DNA of 64,000 bases from assembly GCA_963778185.1 (NCBI GenBank), contig CAVZTF010000001.1:124001-188000 (forward strand). The letters are read 5' to 3'. This DNA is from RPQJ01 sp963778185. GTDB taxonomy: Bacteria; Pseudomonadota; Gammaproteobacteria; Steroidobacterales; Steroidobacteraceae. Each line of letters opens with the position of its first letter. Position 1 is the first letter of the stretch. The translations under genes and the position numbers were made by a program. Positions 27,471 to 36,049 of the stretch are shown here, one piece after another. The notes below the pieces were generated by a model. That model did not search any database and was not told the DNA's origin. It saw only the letters and a list, made by a program, of their open reading frames with translations.

Positions 27471-28156
27471 ATTACTCGCAGCAGCAGACCGAATACGAGG
27501 TCACGCTCGAGCCCCCTGCGCCTGCCGTGGCAAGTGTCGTCCTGTTGCACGGTCTCGGGGCGGATGGCTGGGATTTCGTGCCGATCGTGGGCGAGCTCGG
27601 CCTGCCCGAGTCGCTGCCTGTGCGATTCACCTTCCCGCACGCGCCGCTGCGGCCTGTCACCGTGAACAATGGCTACGTGATGCGCGCGTGGTACGACATT
27701 AAGTCGTTCACGCCCGAGGGTCGCGCGGATGCGTCGGGCCTCGACGAGTCCGCGCGGCGGGTCGAGCAGTACCTCCGGCGAGAAGTCGAGCTCGGCGTCC
27801 CGGCCTCGCGGGTAGTGCTGGCAGGGTTCTCGCAGGGCGGTGCCGTGGCGCTGCATGCGGGGCTGCGCCATCCGCACAACCTCGCCGGAATACTGGCGCT
27901 GTCCACCTACCTGCCCTTTCCGGGCGCACTGGCGTCCGAGAAGTCGTCCGCGAATGCGAACGTGCCGATCCTGATGTGTCACGGCCGCATGGATCCCGTG
28001 GTCCTGTCATCCATGGGCTCCGAGTCACGCGACGCACTCAGGGCGCAGGGCTATGCGGTCGAGTGGCACGAGTATCCGATGCAGCACGAGGTGTGCGCGG
28101 AGGAACTCGTGGTCGTGGGGCGTTGGTTGCGGGAGCGGTTTTCGCCTGCAGCATGA
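27467..28156 (+). CDS. Phospholipase/carboxylesterase family alpha/beta hydrolase
   Basis: The 229-residue protein is of the acyl-protein-thioesterase/carboxylesterase type. It has VVLLHGLGADGWDF (oxyanion loop), the nucleophile elbow LAGFSQGG, the acid in HGRMDPVV and the histidine in PMQHEV, completing a Ser-Asp-His triad. It probably hydrolyses short-chain esters or acyl thioesters in the cytoplasm, as no signal peptide is seen. GTG at 27467 overlaps the pspC stop, and its own stop overlaps the next small gene (ATGA). Confidence 0.88.
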   Translation: MNYSQQQTEYEVTLEPPAPAVASVVLLHGLGADGWDFVPIVGELGLPESLPVRFTFPHAPLRPVTVNNGYVMRAWYDIKSFTPEGRADASGLDESARRVEQYLRREVELGVPASRVVLAGFSQGGAVALHAGLRHPHNLAGILALSTYLPFPGALASEKSSANANVPILMCHGRMDPVVLSSMGSESRDALRAQGYAVEWHEYPMQHEVCAEELVVVGRWLRERFSPAA

Positions 28157-28370
28157 AGTCGTATCTCGGTAATCGCTGGGTGCGGATTGCGATAGCGCTC
28201 TTCGCGCTGGGGTCGGTGCCGCTCGGCGCCTCGGTCCTGCTCGCCGCGCTGGGGGCCTGGGCGGCTCCGCCGCTGTTGATGCCGGGCTAGCCTTGTGGCT
28301 CTTCACCTTCTGGCCCGCCGTGTTCTTCCTGGCCGTGGGAATCGTGCAGGTGCGCGGACAGCGCAAATAG
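28153..28370 (+). pseudogene. Frameshifted small two-helix membrane protein gene
   Basis: ATG at 28153 opens a 45-residue frame (MKSYLGNRWVRIAIALFALG, then SVPLGASVLLAALGAWAAPP) that stops at 28288-28290. Directly at that stop, another frame reads LALWLFTFWPAVFFLAVGIV and ends QVRGQRK at 28370, which looks like the second helix and basic tail of the same protein. A single-base shift near 28280-28288 therefore splits what was probably one protein of about 70 residues. It may be a real mutation or a sequence error. It is the last member of the padR-pspC-esterase operon. Confidence 0.6.
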
Positions 28371-28424
28371 GCCGGCGCGGCCCTGTCGCGGAAAATCGAT
28401 CCGCGGCACTTGCCAAGGCGGCAA

Positions 28425-28453
28425 TTGACACGCGGCATGACCGCAGGTATTAC
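28425..28453 (+). promoter_or_regulatory. Strong sigma70-type promoter for the lipoprotein-CHAT operon
   Basis: TTGACA (perfect -35) and TATTAC (-10) are separated by exactly 17 bases, ending 56 bases before the lipoprotein start. It is the clearest vegetative promoter in the window. Confidence 0.65.
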
Positions 28454-28509
28454 GAGCCAGTGCGCCGAAGAAGCGTGGGATTTCCAACAAGAAGCAGGGA
28501 GAAGCCGCG

Positions 28510-28797
28510 ATGCACAAGCAACTGGTCGTGATGTCGGCCGTGATCCTGGCCGGCTGTGGTTCAGGCCCGTCGGGCGACTACGGCGGCGAGAAGTGCCTGT
28601 ACGAGAAGCTGAGCTTCAAGGGCGATGGCAAGGCGTACGTCACCTTCATGGGCATGGAAATGCCCGCCAAGTACGAGGTCGACGGCGACAAGGTATCGGT
28701 GACCGACTCCAATGGTGAGGGCATCGTGTTCACCAGGAACGGCGATACGCTGGAGGCCAGCCTGATGGGCGAAAAGATGGAATGCACCAAGATGTGA
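28510..28797 (+). CDS. Small lipoprotein
   Basis: The 95-residue protein has a lipoprotein signal (MHKQLVVMSAVILAGC, lipobox LAGC with Cys16) and a short beta-rich domain (KAYVTFMGMEMPAKYEVDGD; VFTRNGDTLEAS) holding two further cysteines. It should be lipid-anchored in the envelope. The family is unknown to me. The stop overlaps the start of the CHAT-protein gene as TGATG, so the two are translated together, and a strong promoter lies upstream. A physical or regulatory partnership with the CHAT protein is inferred from this. Confidence 0.8.
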   Translation: MHKQLVVMSAVILAGCGSGPSGDYGGEKCLYEKLSFKGDGKAYVTFMGMEMPAKYEVDGDKVSVTDSNGEGIVFTRNGDTLEASLMGEKMECTKM

Positions 28798-31604
28798 TGT
28801 CCTGGCGCGCCGTCCTGTTCGTGCTCCTGTTGTCGCCAGGACCGGCCGGCGCCGAGACGTGGATCGAAAGCGCGGAGCACCAGTTGTACTGCACGCGGCT
28901 GGCGAGTGCGGCGGAGCGCGCATCGCTGCGGATGGCCTTCGGCCGCGGGAATGACCCGGCCTACTGGAAATCGGCGACGTCGACTCCGACCGAGCGACTG
29001 CAGAAGCACCTGCTGATGCTCGGCGCCGTCGCCTACGAGGCCGATTCGAGCAACGACCAGGAATTGCGCCAGCAGGCCATCCTCCACGCCGCGATCACGG
29101 CGAAGAAGGAACATGCGGCCCAGCCGCTGGCCATGCGCCAGCTCTACCTCTGCGCTCATGCGGCCCTGCTCAGCAGCAACGTGGAGATGGATGATCCCCA
29201 GGCGCTGGGCGAGGTCGGCAAGAACCTGATCCGGGAATACGGCGCGGCGCCGCCCGGCCCGTCCGTCGAAGACTTGCCGCTGGTTCACGCCATCCGCGAG
29301 GCAAGTCACGGCGCGCGGTCCGAAACGGTGCGCCAACTGGCCGCGCTGGCCTATCTGCGAGGCGAGAAGGTCAAGGGCCAGGATCCCGAACGGGCGGCTC
29401 GCCTGTTGGCGGCCGCCGCTCATGGGTTCAGCACGCAGGGCGATGCCGCTCGCGCGCTGCAACTGGCCAGGGATGCCAATGCCCTGCGGCTGTCGCGCGG
29501 GAAGCGCGCCTCGCCCGAGGCCAGTTGGAGCAACTTCCCGGTGCTGTTCGACAGCGCAAGCGCGCTCTCCGGTAAGGACGGTGCCGCGGCCCTTGCGAAC
29601 GCGATGCTGCAGGAGTTCGGCCCGCCGCCCGCGACGGTCGACGCGGAAGTGCAGTACGCCATTTATTCCCGGCTGGCCCCGCTGGCGCAGGCAAGACTCG
29701 GGGACGGTGGGCAAGCCGAACAGGACTGGTACGTTGCGACCGTGACCGGCGCGCGTCGCTCGGCGCAACAGGATTTCGTGTCGATACCGTTCCTGCGTGC
29801 GGCCCTGACCACGCTGGATCACGACCCGGAGGGGATGGCGGCGCAGGACTACGTCTGGAAGTACGACAAGGCCGCGGCAGGCCGGGATTATCACGATTCC
29901 TACAAGCCGATGCTGGACAGGTTCCTGGAGCAATCGCAGACGGCGCCCATCGGCGACATGCGGTCCCGCCTGGCGCAGCAGTCCAAACTCGAGGATTGGC
30001 TCGACACGATGGGCCGCCTCGCAGCCGCATTGCCGGCCAGTCGTGCGGAGATCGTCGACCTGGCCTTCAAGGGCCTGCAGCTTCATTCCCACGCCAGCGT
30101 ATCGGCAGCCACGATGAAGGGATTCGTCCGCCGCTCACGCGGGGACCCGAAGACGCGGGACGACATCCTGCGCTTCCTGACCATGCAGGCCGATCCCTCT
30201 CTTGCCATCCGCAGGGCCCTGGAAAGAATCTACCGGGCGGGCTATCGCGACGCGGCGGCCGACGCTGTCCTGCGCGACACGTTCGTCGGTCTCGACGTCA
30301 GTTACAACGAGTCGACCAATTCCGTCTTCGAGTTTCGCAAGTTCATCTGGTCCAGGGCGCCGGACCTGCGTGGACTCCTGCTGGGTTCGCCCGGTCCCCT
30401 GGCGGCGGCGCAATCCCTGCTGAAGGACGACGAGGCCCTCGTCGCGATACTGCCCACCGACGCGTCGGTGCTCGTGTACGGCATCACGCGGACGGGCGCC
30501 GTACTGGAGCGGTCCGACCTGTCCCGGGCCGAGCTTCGCGATCTCGTTCGTCGCCTGCGTGCGTCGATACTGCCGATCGACGCGAAGCCCGGGATCAGCG
30601 TCAAGCCATTCGATGCCGCGGCATCGTTCGAACTCTACAGCCGGACGGTCGCTCTGATCGCCCCGGCCTTGGCGGGCAGGAAGCACGTGTTCTGGTACAG
30701 CGGCCCCGACATGGCCGGCGTGCCTCCGTCGCTCTTGATCGACAAGGCGCCGGCCCGGCCGACGATGGGTGATCCCGCCGAGTTGGCCCGGCTATCCTGG
30801 TTCGCCGATCGCTTCGGCGTGTCCGTGTTGCCCGAGCCCTACCTGTTCTGGGTCTTTCGGGGGTCGCGCCCGGCGCCGCCGCAGACCTACACGTTCGTCG
30901 GTGTCGGCGCCCCGCAACTGTCGCTGGCCGAAGTGCAAGGCGCCCGCCAGGCGCGTTCCATGGAGTTGGCGGGAGGTCTCGACGGGGTCGCCCTGGCGAA
31001 CCTGCCCAAGCTTCCGGAGGCGGCCGATGAACTGCGGGGCCTGGCGGAGGTCCTGGGCCGCGACAAGTCCGCCCTGCTCCTGGGCGCACAGGCTTCCAAG
31101 CCGAAGGTGTTGGCGCTGCTCGAGCAGGGCGGCGAGATCGTATCGTTTGCGACCCATGGCTTCGTCGCGAGCGAGATCACTGGAGTCTCGGACCCATCCC
31201 TGCTGCTGGCCGCGACCGATCCGAGTGCGGATCCCCTGCAGTCACTGCTGACCGCGCGCGAGATCGCCGACATCGACCTCGACAGCCGCCTGGTCATCCT
31301 GTCGGCCTGCAACACGGCGACGTCCGACGGCCGCCCTCGCGGCGCGAGTTTCACCGGGCTGAGCCAGAGCTTCACGTCGGCCGGTGCGCGATCACTGCTC
31401 GTCTCCCATTGGCCGGTGGCATCCATGGCCGCCACCGAGTTGTCGGTGAGCACCGTCACCAGTGCCCGCGAGGGCAAGCAGGCACTGGCGCTCGCGCTGA
31501 GGGACGCCATGCGGAAATTCCGGGCGACCTACCCGGAATATTCGCACCCGTTCTACTGGGCGCCGTTCGTGTTCGTGGGGGATGGCAGGCTGACCCTGCA
31601 ATGA
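28797..31604 (+). CDS. Exported CHAT-domain peptidase with TPR-like region
   Basis: The 935-residue protein has a signal peptide (WRAVLFVLLLSPGPAGAE) and a long alpha-helical, TPR-like region (about residues 20-560). A C-terminal CHAT domain carries the caspase-like dyad: His787 in SFATHGFV and Cys838 in LSACNTATSDG, plus LLVSHWPV. CHAT domains are clan CD cysteine peptidases. The known characterised ones act inside cells, so export would be unusual. The ATG at 28797 is chosen because it overlaps the lipoprotein stop and opens the signal peptide. The substrate is unknown. Confidence 0.85.
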   Translation: MSWRAVLFVLLLSPGPAGAETWIESAEHQLYCTRLASAAERASLRMAFGRGNDPAYWKSATSTPTERLQKHLLMLGAVAYEADSSNDQELRQQAILHAAITAKKEHAAQPLAMRQLYLCAHAALLSSNVEMDDPQALGEVGKNLIREYGAAPPGPSVEDLPLVHAIREASHGARSETVRQLAALAYLRGEKVKGQDPERAARLLAAAAHGFSTQGDAARALQLARDANALRLSRGKRASPEASWSNFPVLFDSASALSGKDGAAALANAMLQEFGPPPATVDAEVQYAIYSRLAPLAQARLGDGGQAEQDWYVATVTGARRSAQQDFVSIPFLRAALTTLDHDPEGMAAQDYVWKYDKAAAGRDYHDSYKPMLDRFLEQSQTAPIGDMRSRLAQQSKLEDWLDTMGRLAAALPASRAEIVDLAFKGLQLHSHASVSAATMKGFVRRSRGDPKTRDDILRFLTMQADPSLAIRRALERIYRAGYRDAAADAVLRDTFVGLDVSYNESTNSVFEFRKFIWSRAPDLRGLLLGSPGPLAAAQSLLKDDEALVAILPTDASVLVYGITRTGAVLERSDLSRAELRDLVRRLRASILPIDAKPGISVKPFDAAASFELYSRTVALIAPALAGRKHVFWYSGPDMAGVPPSLLIDKAPARPTMGDPAELARLSWFADRFGVSVLPEPYLFWVFRGSRPAPPQTYTFVGVGAPQLSLAEVQGARQARSMELAGGLDGVALANLPKLPEAADELRGLAEVLGRDKSALLLGAQASKPKVLALLEQGGEIVSFATHGFVASEITGVSDPSLLLAATDPSADPLQSLLTAREIADIDLDSRLVILSACNTATSDGRPRGASFTGLSQSFTSAGARSLLVSHWPVASMAATELSVSTVTSAREGKQALALALRDAMRKFRATYPEYSHPFYWAPFVFVGDGRLTLQ

Positions 31605-31617
31605 TCTCGCCGCGGCT

Positions 31618-32133
31618 TCAGTCGCGCACGAGGTCCAGCAGGTGCAGCGACACGGTGAAGACGTGCAGGACGATCGTGCCGGCCAGCCAGCGCGCGGCAT
31701 GGATGTGACTAGCGCGCCAGGCAATCGCCTCGCTCGAGCCTTGCGTGAAGTACCAAGCCGCGCCAGTGGCCGCTGTCCCAAGCAACAGCACCAGCAGCAC
31801 GCCCTCGATCAGTGCAAAGAGTCCCCCGCCTTCGGCGACCGGGATCCGTCCACGCAGCAGGCCGCCGATGTCCCGTCCGACGGTGCCGACCTCGCCTGCG
31901 GCCCAGGGGAAATACTGGCGCCAGCGTCCGGCGCGCGTGCATGAGACCGTGTAGGTAATCGCCAGGAACAGCGTGACGAAGCCCAATGCGACGTGGCTGT
32001 AATCCAGCAGGCTCGCGTTGCGCGCGACCGCGCGGAGCATGGCGACCCAGGGGCTGGTGAGGATCAGCCAGGCCGACAGCAGTGCCACCGCCAGATGCTG
32101 GCGGCCCGCCAGCCTCTCGAACAGCGTACCCAT
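31618..32133 (-). CDS. Cytochrome b561-family membrane protein
   Basis: The 171-residue protein has four membrane helices with histidines placed for b-type heme binding: YSHVALGF, ASHIHAARWLAG and VLHVFTVSLHLLDLV. This matches the cytochrome b561/hydrogenase cytochrome b superfamily, which passes electrons to or from quinones. The start at 32133 is chosen because upstream in-frame sequence is antisense-like and carries no membrane segment. It begins eight bases after the stop of the HemG-like gene, so the two form an operon and may exchange electrons. Confidence 0.82.
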   Translation of the reverse strand: MGTLFERLAGRQHLAVALLSAWLILTSPWVAMLRAVARNASLLDYSHVALGFVTLFLAITYTVSCTRAGRWRQYFPWAAGEVGTVGRDIGGLLRGRIPVAEGGGLFALIEGVLLVLLLGTAATGAAWYFTQGSSEAIAWRASHIHAARWLAGTIVLHVFTVSLHLLDLVRD

Positions 32134-32141
32134 CGGCGGCG

Positions 32142-32684
32142 TCAGCTTGCCCGCCCCGCCGCGAGCGCCGCGATGCGGCCCGCAAACCGGCGCACCTCGT
32201 CCCAGTCGGTGTACTCGACCCTGGTGTGCGGATCGGTCGGTCCGCGGGTCATCCACATGATGAAGCGGATGATGTTGCGATCCATGGCGCCGTAGCGCTG
32301 GTAATCGAGGTCCCCGCCGAACACGCCGACGAGCTTCGGTTTCCAGGCAATGCGGCCGAGGAACGCCTTGACGTAGGGATTGGTGGCGGGCGTGTTCTTG
32401 GCAGGCTTGCGCGCGACCAGGTTCACGGAGAAGAAGCCGCTCGGCTTCGACTCGAGCAGCGCCTGGTGGGTGCGGATGAAGTCGAACACCGCAGGGTTGT
32501 GCTTGCCGTTGCGAATGCTCGCCCCGATGATGACCGCGTCGTAGGCGGTCGGGTCCACGCCACCGCCGGCGAGTGGCGCGACGTCGGCATGTTCGCCGAG
32601 GCTTGCCAGCTCCGCCTGCAGCCGCTCGCAGATCTTGCGGGTATGTCCGTAGACGCCGTAGTAAGTCAGCAGGATCTTCGCCAT
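32142..32684 (-). CDS. hemG: HemG-like flavodoxin (protoporphyrinogen IX dehydrogenase family)
   Basis: The 180-residue protein has the flavodoxin FMN loop TYYGVYGHTRKI, VIIGASIRNGKHNP, and HemG-specific blocks FFSVNLVARKPAKNTPATNPY, RFIMWMTRGPTDPHT and EYTDWDEV. These are close to E. coli HemG (SVNLVARKP; YTDWE). HemG oxidises protoporphyrinogen IX to protoporphyrin with membrane quinones. The ATG at 32684 is the family start. A cytochrome b561 gene follows in the same operon, and a paralogue lies at 16408. Confidence 0.8.
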   Translation of the reverse strand: MAKILLTYYGVYGHTRKICERLQAELASLGEHADVAPLAGGGVDPTAYDAVIIGASIRNGKHNPAVFDFIRTHQALLESKPSGFFSVNLVARKPAKNTPATNPYVKAFLGRIAWKPKLVGVFGGDLDYQRYGAMDRNIIRFIMWMTRGPTDPHTRVEYTDWDEVRRFAGRIAALAAGRAS

Positions 32685-32738
32685 GGCAGCGATCTTAGCG
32701 GACGGTCCCGGGCGGGCGGCATCCGTATTCAACCTGCG

Positions 32739-33824
32739 TCAGGCGGCGGTGGCACCCTGCCCCAGCGACTGCATGTCGATGACGAAGCGATAGCGCACGT
32801 CGCCCCGTTCCATGCGCAGGAACGCCTCGTTGATCGCCTGCATCGAGGTCATCTCGCAATCGGCGACGACGCCCTTCGCCGCGCAGAAATCGAGCAGTTC
32901 CTGGGTCTCGGCAATGCCGCCGATCGCCGACCCGGAGAGCGTCTTGCGTCCGCCGATCAGCAGCCCGCTGCGGAAGGCCGGGACTGTATCGATGACGCCC
33001 ACCAGGACCATCGCGCCCTGTGGACGCACGAGCCGCAGGTAGGAATCCACCTCGTGCACGACCGGGATCGTGTCGAGCACGAAATCGAAACTGCCCGCCG
33101 CCGCGCGCATGGCGTCCGGGTCCGTCGAAAGCAACGTGCGGTCCGCGCCGAGTATCGCGGCTTCGGCGGCCTTGGCGCCCGAGCGGGTCACGACGGTGAC
33201 CTCCGCGCCCATGGCACGGGCGAGCTTGACGCCCATGTGACCGAGGCCGCCGAGCCCGACAATGGCGACTTTCGAGCCTGGCCCGGCACGCCAGTGCCGC
33301 AGCGGTGAATAGGTCGTGATGCCGGCGCACAGCAGGGGCGCCGCGCGGGCCGGATCGAGCCCGGCCGGCAGCCGCAGCACGAATTCCTCGCGCACGACGA
33401 CATGCGAGGAATAGCCGCCCAGGGTCGGCTCACCGGTCCTGCGGTCCTTACCGTTGTAGGTCAACGTCGAACCCTTGCGGCAGTACTGCTCGCGGCCGTC
33501 GTTGCACTCGCTGCAGTCGCGGCAGCTGTCCACGAGGCAGCCGACGGCCACCCAGTCGCCCACCGCGTGACGGTTTACGCCTGTCCCGACCGCCGTCACC
33601 TGGCCGACGATCTCGTGGCCCGGCACGCACGGGTATACGGTGTTGCGCCAGTCGTTGCGCGCCTGGTGAAGGTCCGAGTGGCACACGCCGCAGTACCGGA
33701 TGGCGATTCGGACATCGTCGTGCCGCAGTGCGCGCCGCGTGAAGCTGTGGGGCCGCAACGGGCTCGCGGCCTCGCTCGCCGCATAGCCGAGGCAGGCCGT
33801 GGTGCCGCTGGTTTCGGTGCTCAT
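32739..33824 (-). CDS. Zinc-dependent NAD(P)-linked alcohol dehydrogenase (cinnamyl-alcohol/YahK-like)
   Basis: The 361-residue MDR-type dehydrogenase has catalytic zinc ligands in RYCGVCHSDLH and GHEIVG. The structural zinc motif CRDCSECNDGREQYC supplies four cysteines. The nucleotide-binding fold starts VAIVGLGGLGHMGVKLARAMGAE. It reduces aldehydes or oxidises alcohols; the YahK/CAD subgroup generally prefers NADPH. The start overlaps the stop of the DUF1203 gene (ATGA), indicating coupled translation. Confidence 0.9.
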   Translation of the reverse strand: MSTETSGTTACLGYAASEAASPLRPHSFTRRALRHDDVRIAIRYCGVCHSDLHQARNDWRNTVYPCVPGHEIVGQVTAVGTGVNRHAVGDWVAVGCLVDSCRDCSECNDGREQYCRKGSTLTYNGKDRRTGEPTLGGYSSHVVVREEFVLRLPAGLDPARAAPLLCAGITTYSPLRHWRAGPGSKVAIVGLGGLGHMGVKLARAMGAEVTVVTRSGAKAAEAAILGADRTLLSTDPDAMRAAAGSFDFVLDTIPVVHEVDSYLRLVRPQGAMVLVGVIDTVPAFRSGLLIGGRKTLSGSAIGGIAETQELLDFCAAKGVVADCEMTSMQAINEAFLRMERGDVRYRFVIDMQSLGQGATAA

Positions 33825-34318
33825 GCGGTCGAAGTATAGCGGTCCGCCGCGGGCAGGCGATCGATGCGACACGAGTAGCAGCCGTAGCGCGCGCTGTGCG
33901 CGTGCAGGTAACTGACCTCCGGTCGCGCGAAGAGCCGCTGGATCAGTGACTCGAGATCGCTGCCCGGGGTCACATCCGCATCCACGAGCCAGTCGCGATG
34001 GTCGTAGGCACGCACGGACAGCAGCCGCCGGCGCTGTTGCTCGGGCACGGTATTCACGACCACGCGAGTCGCCAGGGCATTGCGACGGACGAAGATCGGC
34101 CCCGACGCTGCATAGGCGCCTCCGGCGGGCTGGTGTGCGTAGGTGAGCAGCAGCAGCTCCTCTCCCGGCATCGCATCCTCGAGGGTGATCCGGCACGGGT
34201 AGTCGTTGGGCATGTCCGCGACGCAACGCCGGACGCCTGCCCGGCGCAGCGCCTCGTCATCCATGCCGAAGAGTGGGGCGAACTGCTCGATCGGCAGGCC
34301 GGTAATCCTGTAGTCCAT
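33821..34318 (-). CDS. DUF1203 family protein
   Basis: The 165-residue protein matches DUF1203 by its N-terminal YRITGLPIEQFAPLFGM, the central GPIFVRRNA and the C-terminal HAHSARYGCYSCRIDRL, with two conserved cysteines and a histidine. Function unknown. AGGAGG stands directly before the ATG at 34318, which decides the start over a longer frame. It overlaps the alcohol dehydrogenase start by four bases and is the first gene of that two-gene operon. Confidence 0.88.
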   Translation of the reverse strand: MDYRITGLPIEQFAPLFGMDDEALRRAGVRRCVADMPNDYPCRITLEDAMPGEELLLLTYAHQPAGGAYAASGPIFVRRNALATRVVVNTVPEQQRRRLLSVRAYDHRDWLVDADVTPGSDLESLIQRLFARPEVSYLHAHSARYGCYSCRIDRLPAADRYTSTA

Positions 34319-34445
34319 GGGGGCCTCCTGAGTATCGGGTGGCGAGCAGGATGGCGTCGCCGGCCTACGCCAGCGATCCGGAACTTGCTCGTGAATCCTT
34401 GCGGCCTCACTTGCGATTTCCCGCGACCCGAGGTATTCGCATGCC

Positions 34446-35087
34446 ATGAATGACCGATACCTGCGTTCTCCCGTGGCCCTGTCCGCCGTGCTCCTGGGCG
34501 TCGGTCTGGCAGGAATGAGTCTCCCCGCCCTGGCGCAAGTGACCGCCGCGCCCTCCTCCGTTCGGGCCGCCCAACCGGTGGCGGCAGGCAGCTTGCCCGG
34601 CGGTGCCGTCGTCAGCGCGAAGTCCGTCCTTCTCGCACCCCTGTCGGGAGGCGACGGTTTCGCGGTGCCTCTCGCAGCCGACGGCTCGTTTCGCGCCGAG
34701 GGATTGCAGCCCGGCCGCTATCGGCTGATGGTGTCGTCCACCACGGTCGCCAGGCAGACGCAAGGCGCGACGTTCGGCGAGAAGGTGAATGCAGGCCTCC
34801 ATGCGGCTGGTTCCGCAGTCGCCACGGGTGTCGGCACCAGCAAACACGAAACGGTGAAGAATTCGATCGGCAACGTTCGCGGCCGTGAGGCCCCGCCGCC
34901 GCCCGCGACGTCGCCGCCGCCTGCCGGGACGGCCTCGAAGGACAACATCAACGGCGGGATGCCGAACCGCATCTCGATGAATGTCACCGTGGCCCGGCAG
35001 ACCCTGGTGCTCGACGTCGATGGAGCTCCGGTCGAACTGGACGTCGACCGGAGCGGCAGCCTGGCCGGGCAAGCCACACCGCGCTGA
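34446..35087 (+). CDS. Hypothetical exported protein with carboxypeptidase-regulatory-like segment
   Basis: The 213-residue protein has a signal peptide (ALSAVLLGVGLAGMSLPALAQ). A short beta-sandwich-like motif follows (FAVPLAADGSFRAEGLQPGRYRLMV), of the kind found in carboxypeptidase regulatory and SpaA-like repeats, then a proline-rich spacer (APPPPATSPPPAG) and a C-terminal strand region. No catalytic residues are evident. The alpha/beta hydrolase gene begins 20 bases downstream on the same strand. Role unknown. Confidence 0.7.
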   Translation: MNDRYLRSPVALSAVLLGVGLAGMSLPALAQVTAAPSSVRAAQPVAAGSLPGGAVVSAKSVLLAPLSGGDGFAVPLAADGSFRAEGLQPGRYRLMVSSTTVARQTQGATFGEKVNAGLHAAGSAVATGVGTSKHETVKNSIGNVRGREAPPPPATSPPPAGTASKDNINGGMPNRISMNVTVARQTLVLDVDGAPVELDVDRSGSLAGQATPR

Positions 35088-35107
35088 CCCGCAGGGATGC
35101 GACGCCA

Positions 35108-36049
35108 GTGAGGCTCCTGTCGCTCGCCATCGGGGCGCTGGTGCTGCTGGTGCTCGGTTTCGTGTTGGCGACGTGGGCGCCCGATCGGCCGGTGGACGAG
35201 CTCGCGGCTCGATGGGCCCCGCCTCCCTCCCAGTTCGTCGACGTGGCCGGAATGAAGGTGCACCTGCGCGACGAAGGCGTGCGCACGGACCCGGTGCCGA
35301 TCGTGCTGCTGCACGGCACGTCGTCCTCGCTGCATACCTGGGACGGCTGGGTGGCGGCGCTCGCCAGCGACCGGCGCGTCATCCGCGTCGACCTGCCGGG
35401 CTTCGGCCTCACCGGGCCGGCGCCCGACGGCGACTACACGATCGCGAGTTACGTTCGCTTCACGACTGCGCTGCTCGACCGGCTCGGCGTCGAGCATTGC
35501 GTGCTGGCCGGCAACTCGTTCGGCGGGCAGATCGCCTGGGAAACCGCCCTGTCCCCCGGCACGGCGCGCGTCGAGAGTCTGGTCCTGGTGGATGCGGCTG
35601 GCTACCCGCTCGAGTCCGAGTCCGTGCCAATCGCATTCCGCGTCGCGCAGGTCCCGGTCCTGAGGGACCTCATGCTGGTGACGCTGCCGCGTGGCATGGT
35701 CGAATCGAGCCTGCGAAACGTCTATGGTGACCCGACGAAAGTCACGCCCGAGCTGGTCGACAGGTATTTCGACATCACTACGCGTGAGGGCAACCGCGAG
35801 GCGTTGGCGCAGCGGTTCCGGCAGGCGCCACACGGGCCGGGCCACGAACGGATACGAAACCTACGAGTATCGACCCTCATCCTGTGGGGCGAACTCGACC
35901 GGCTGATTCCCCCGGCGCACGCTGAGCTGTTTCATCGCGACATCCCCGGCAGCCGGCTCGTCACGTTTCCAGGGCTCGGGCATACGCCGCACGAGGAAGA
36001 CCCGGCCGCGACGGTGCAGGCCTTGCGGCAATTCCTCGCGGGGTCCTAG
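35108..36049 (+). CDS. Membrane-anchored alpha/beta hydrolase
   Basis: The 313-residue protein has an N-terminal hydrophobic anchor (LAIGALVLLVLGFVLATWA), then an alpha/beta hydrolase fold. The oxyanion loop is VLLHGTSSSLHTWDGW, the nucleophile is in LAGNSFGGQ, the acid in GELDRLIP and the histidine in GLGHTPHEE. It is likely an esterase, epoxide hydrolase or similar enzyme; the sequence does not settle which. GTG is used as start. Its stop overlaps the convergent small membrane protein gene by four bases. Confidence 0.85.
   Translation: MRLLSLAIGALVLLVLGFVLATWAPDRPVDELAARWAPPPSQFVDVAGMKVHLRDEGVRTDPVPIVLLHGTSSSLHTWDGWVAALASDRRVIRVDLPGFGLTGPAPDGDYTIASYVRFTTALLDRLGVEHCVLAGNSFGGQIAWETALSPGTARVESLVLVDAAGYPLESESVPIAFRVAQVPVLRDLMLVTLPRGMVESSLRNVYGDPTKVTPELVDRYFDITTREGNREALAQRFRQAPHGPGHERIRNLRVSTLILWGELDRLIPPAHAELFHRDIPGSRLVTFPGLGHTPHEEDPAATVQALRQFLAGS

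Noticed and set aside
28578..30092. Long open frame on the minus strand opposite the CHAT-protein gene
   Set aside because: It is antisense to a gene with signal peptide and intact catalytic motifs, is Arg/Gln/His-rich and resembles no family; long antisense frames are expected at this GC content.
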